A stretch of DNA of 53,395 nucleotides from a virus. The notes below the pieces were generated by a model. The model saw nothing but the letters and a program-made list of their open reading frames with translations, was not told where the DNA came from and made no database searches. The DNA lies in the IMG/VR virus record IMGVR_UViG_3300009184_000059, positions 1 to 53,395 of that record; one strand, 5' to 3'. Positions 52,750-53,395 of the stretch are shown here, in pieces (the first letter of the stretch is position 1; each line of letters opens with the position of its first letter). Both the position numbers and the translations under genes were made by a program.

Positions 52750-53395
52750 TCACCTAAACGAACCATTGATAGCCTCTTCTATTGGCGATCTTTTTCTTTG
52801 GTAACCTCTTGTTTGATAATTAGAGGTCCTGACATCGGCACCGGTTAGATTGCCCATAGAGTTAGAAAACTCTTCTGGGTTAAAATTACCAGTAGCTCTA
52901 ACCCTATAAGTAACGCCACTTTGTCCAGATTGCTGGGAAATTGGATTGATTTCCTGACCACCAGTTTTTTGCCCGCTATAAAAAGAACCGCCAGGGAGCA
53001 TAGGTGGCCCAGCAAGATCCTCGGGTGTACGATCTTTTACCTTTTGATATATAGCAGAAAATGCAACTAAACCACCAGTGGCTATGGCTGCTTTTCTAAA
53101 CGTCTTGTGTTCAAATAACTCTTTCATACTGGAAAGATTTATCCTCTTTAGCCTACTAGCAGACTCTGCCCCTGCAGAGACTACATCGTCAGAAGCGTTT
53201 CTAGCGGCCCTCGCGCGCCCGTAGGCTGCACGTCCCGGAGCCATCTCGGGCATGTCCTCTATGGCCCTAGCGACCTCCTGTGGCCTCTCGTTGGGAATGA
53301 CCTCTTCCCTTACAAACTTAGCCATGCCCCCCATATCTTGGGTGGCCGGAACCTGGCCACTTTTTGCATTACCCAGGTTCTTAAACCATGACAAT
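52750..53395 (-). CDS. tail-region protein with one membrane-like segment, cut by the window edge
   Basis: At least 214 residues; the frame runs into the right edge, and the first possible start inside (TTG at 53394) is at the very end, so the true start probably lies outside. It has an Ala/Arg-rich helix (GRAAYGRARAARNASDDVVSAGAES), a hydrophobic stretch AAIATGGLVAFSAIYQKV at about residues 102-119, and a Gly/Gln/Ser-rich C-terminus. Unknown family. A hydrophobic segment just before the hub genes could belong to a protein crossing or entering the host membrane, but this is weak. Confidence 0.5.
   Translation of the reverse strand, partial: LSWFKNLGNAKSGQVPATQDMGGMAKFVREEVIPNERPQEVARAIEDMPEMAPGRAAYGRARAARNASDDVVSAGAESASRLKRINLSSMKELFEHKTFRKAAIATGGLVAFSAIYQKVKDRTPEDLAGPPMLPGGSFYSGQKTGGQEINPISQQSGQSGVTYRVRATGNFNPEEFSNSMGNLTGADVRTSNYQTRGYQRKRSPIEEAINGSFR

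Noticed and set aside
1-53395. tRNA genes, CRISPR arrays, insertion sequences, integrase or attachment sites
   Set aside because: Coding density leaves no gap over about 160 bases, the gaps show no cloverleaf or direct repeats, and no recombinase motif was found in any supported protein.

Overview
The window is a piece of a large contractile-tailed bacteriophage (myovirus-type Caudoviricetes). Every gene I can support lies on the minus strand, so transcription runs from the right end to the left. The genes are packed with overlaps of 1, 4 or 8 bases (TAATG, ATGA and ATGNNNTGA junctions), no intergenic gap exceeds about 160 bases, and no tRNA, integrase, insertion sequence or CRISPR array is visible. 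The host is not identifiable directly. Clues toward a Gram-positive, probably actinobacterial host are several tail-borne peptidoglycan hydrolases, a tail protein with peptidoglycan-binding motifs, a LamG-like module of a kind I associate with actinobacteriophage tails, ThyX, a B12-dependent ribonucleotide reductase, and a holin next to an actinophage-like membrane protein. Most sampled lines are about 30-45% GC, which would suit a low-GC actinobacterial host, but this is inference.

Layout in the direction of transcription. (1) 53395-36578, tail tip and baseplate: two small proteins (the first cut by the window edge), a 3,145-residue baseplate hub-like protein ending in a staphylococcal-nuclease domain, three consecutive cell-wall hydrolase-like proteins (lysozyme-like, M23-like, M23) sharing one N-terminal domain, a small spike or hub-like protein, a 117-residue protein, gp25/W, baseplate J, and a zinc-finger metallophosphoesterase. 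The order hub, spike, W, J, I-like is that of classic contractile tails. (2) 36567-15064, adsorption apparatus: a 2,027-residue fibre-like protein with a tail-protein-I-like N-terminal region, a GC-rich LamG insert and Ig-like domains; a 2,077-residue protein with peptidoglycan-binding repeats; four proteins (945, 622, 714, 428 residues) that look like paralogues; a 111-residue protein; and a 202-residue probable virion protein preceded by a long leader with a strong stem-loop. (3) 15046-14458: two small membrane proteins, the second a holin candidate, followed by a possible terminator. (4) 14302-9421, nucleotide metabolism: an unknown protein, class II ribonucleotide reductase, an acidic protein, ThyX, a newly recognised 57-residue two-helix membrane protein, a dCMP deaminase and two small unknowns. 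(5) 9414-3793, sugar cassette: seven GT2-type glycosyltransferase-like genes and one NeuD/PglD-type acyltransferase. (6) 3756-19, replication and nucleic-acid processing: a PD-(D/E)xK-type nuclease, DnaB-like helicase, a Cas4/RecB-like Fe-S protein lacking the catalytic D/E-x-K, an HD-domain protein and a small zinc ribbon.

Read together, the virion probably carries an elaborate wall-penetrating tip and a multi-protein receptor-binding array. Reductase, ThyX and deaminase redirect host nucleotides to phage dNTPs, and the helicase and nuclease group serves replication. The sugar cassette has no visible nucleotide-sugar synthesis genes, so it would have to draw on host sugars; its acceptor could be the virion, the host surface or something else. 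Terminase, capsid, tail sheath/tube and tape-measure genes are not recognised here and presumably lie beyond the right edge.
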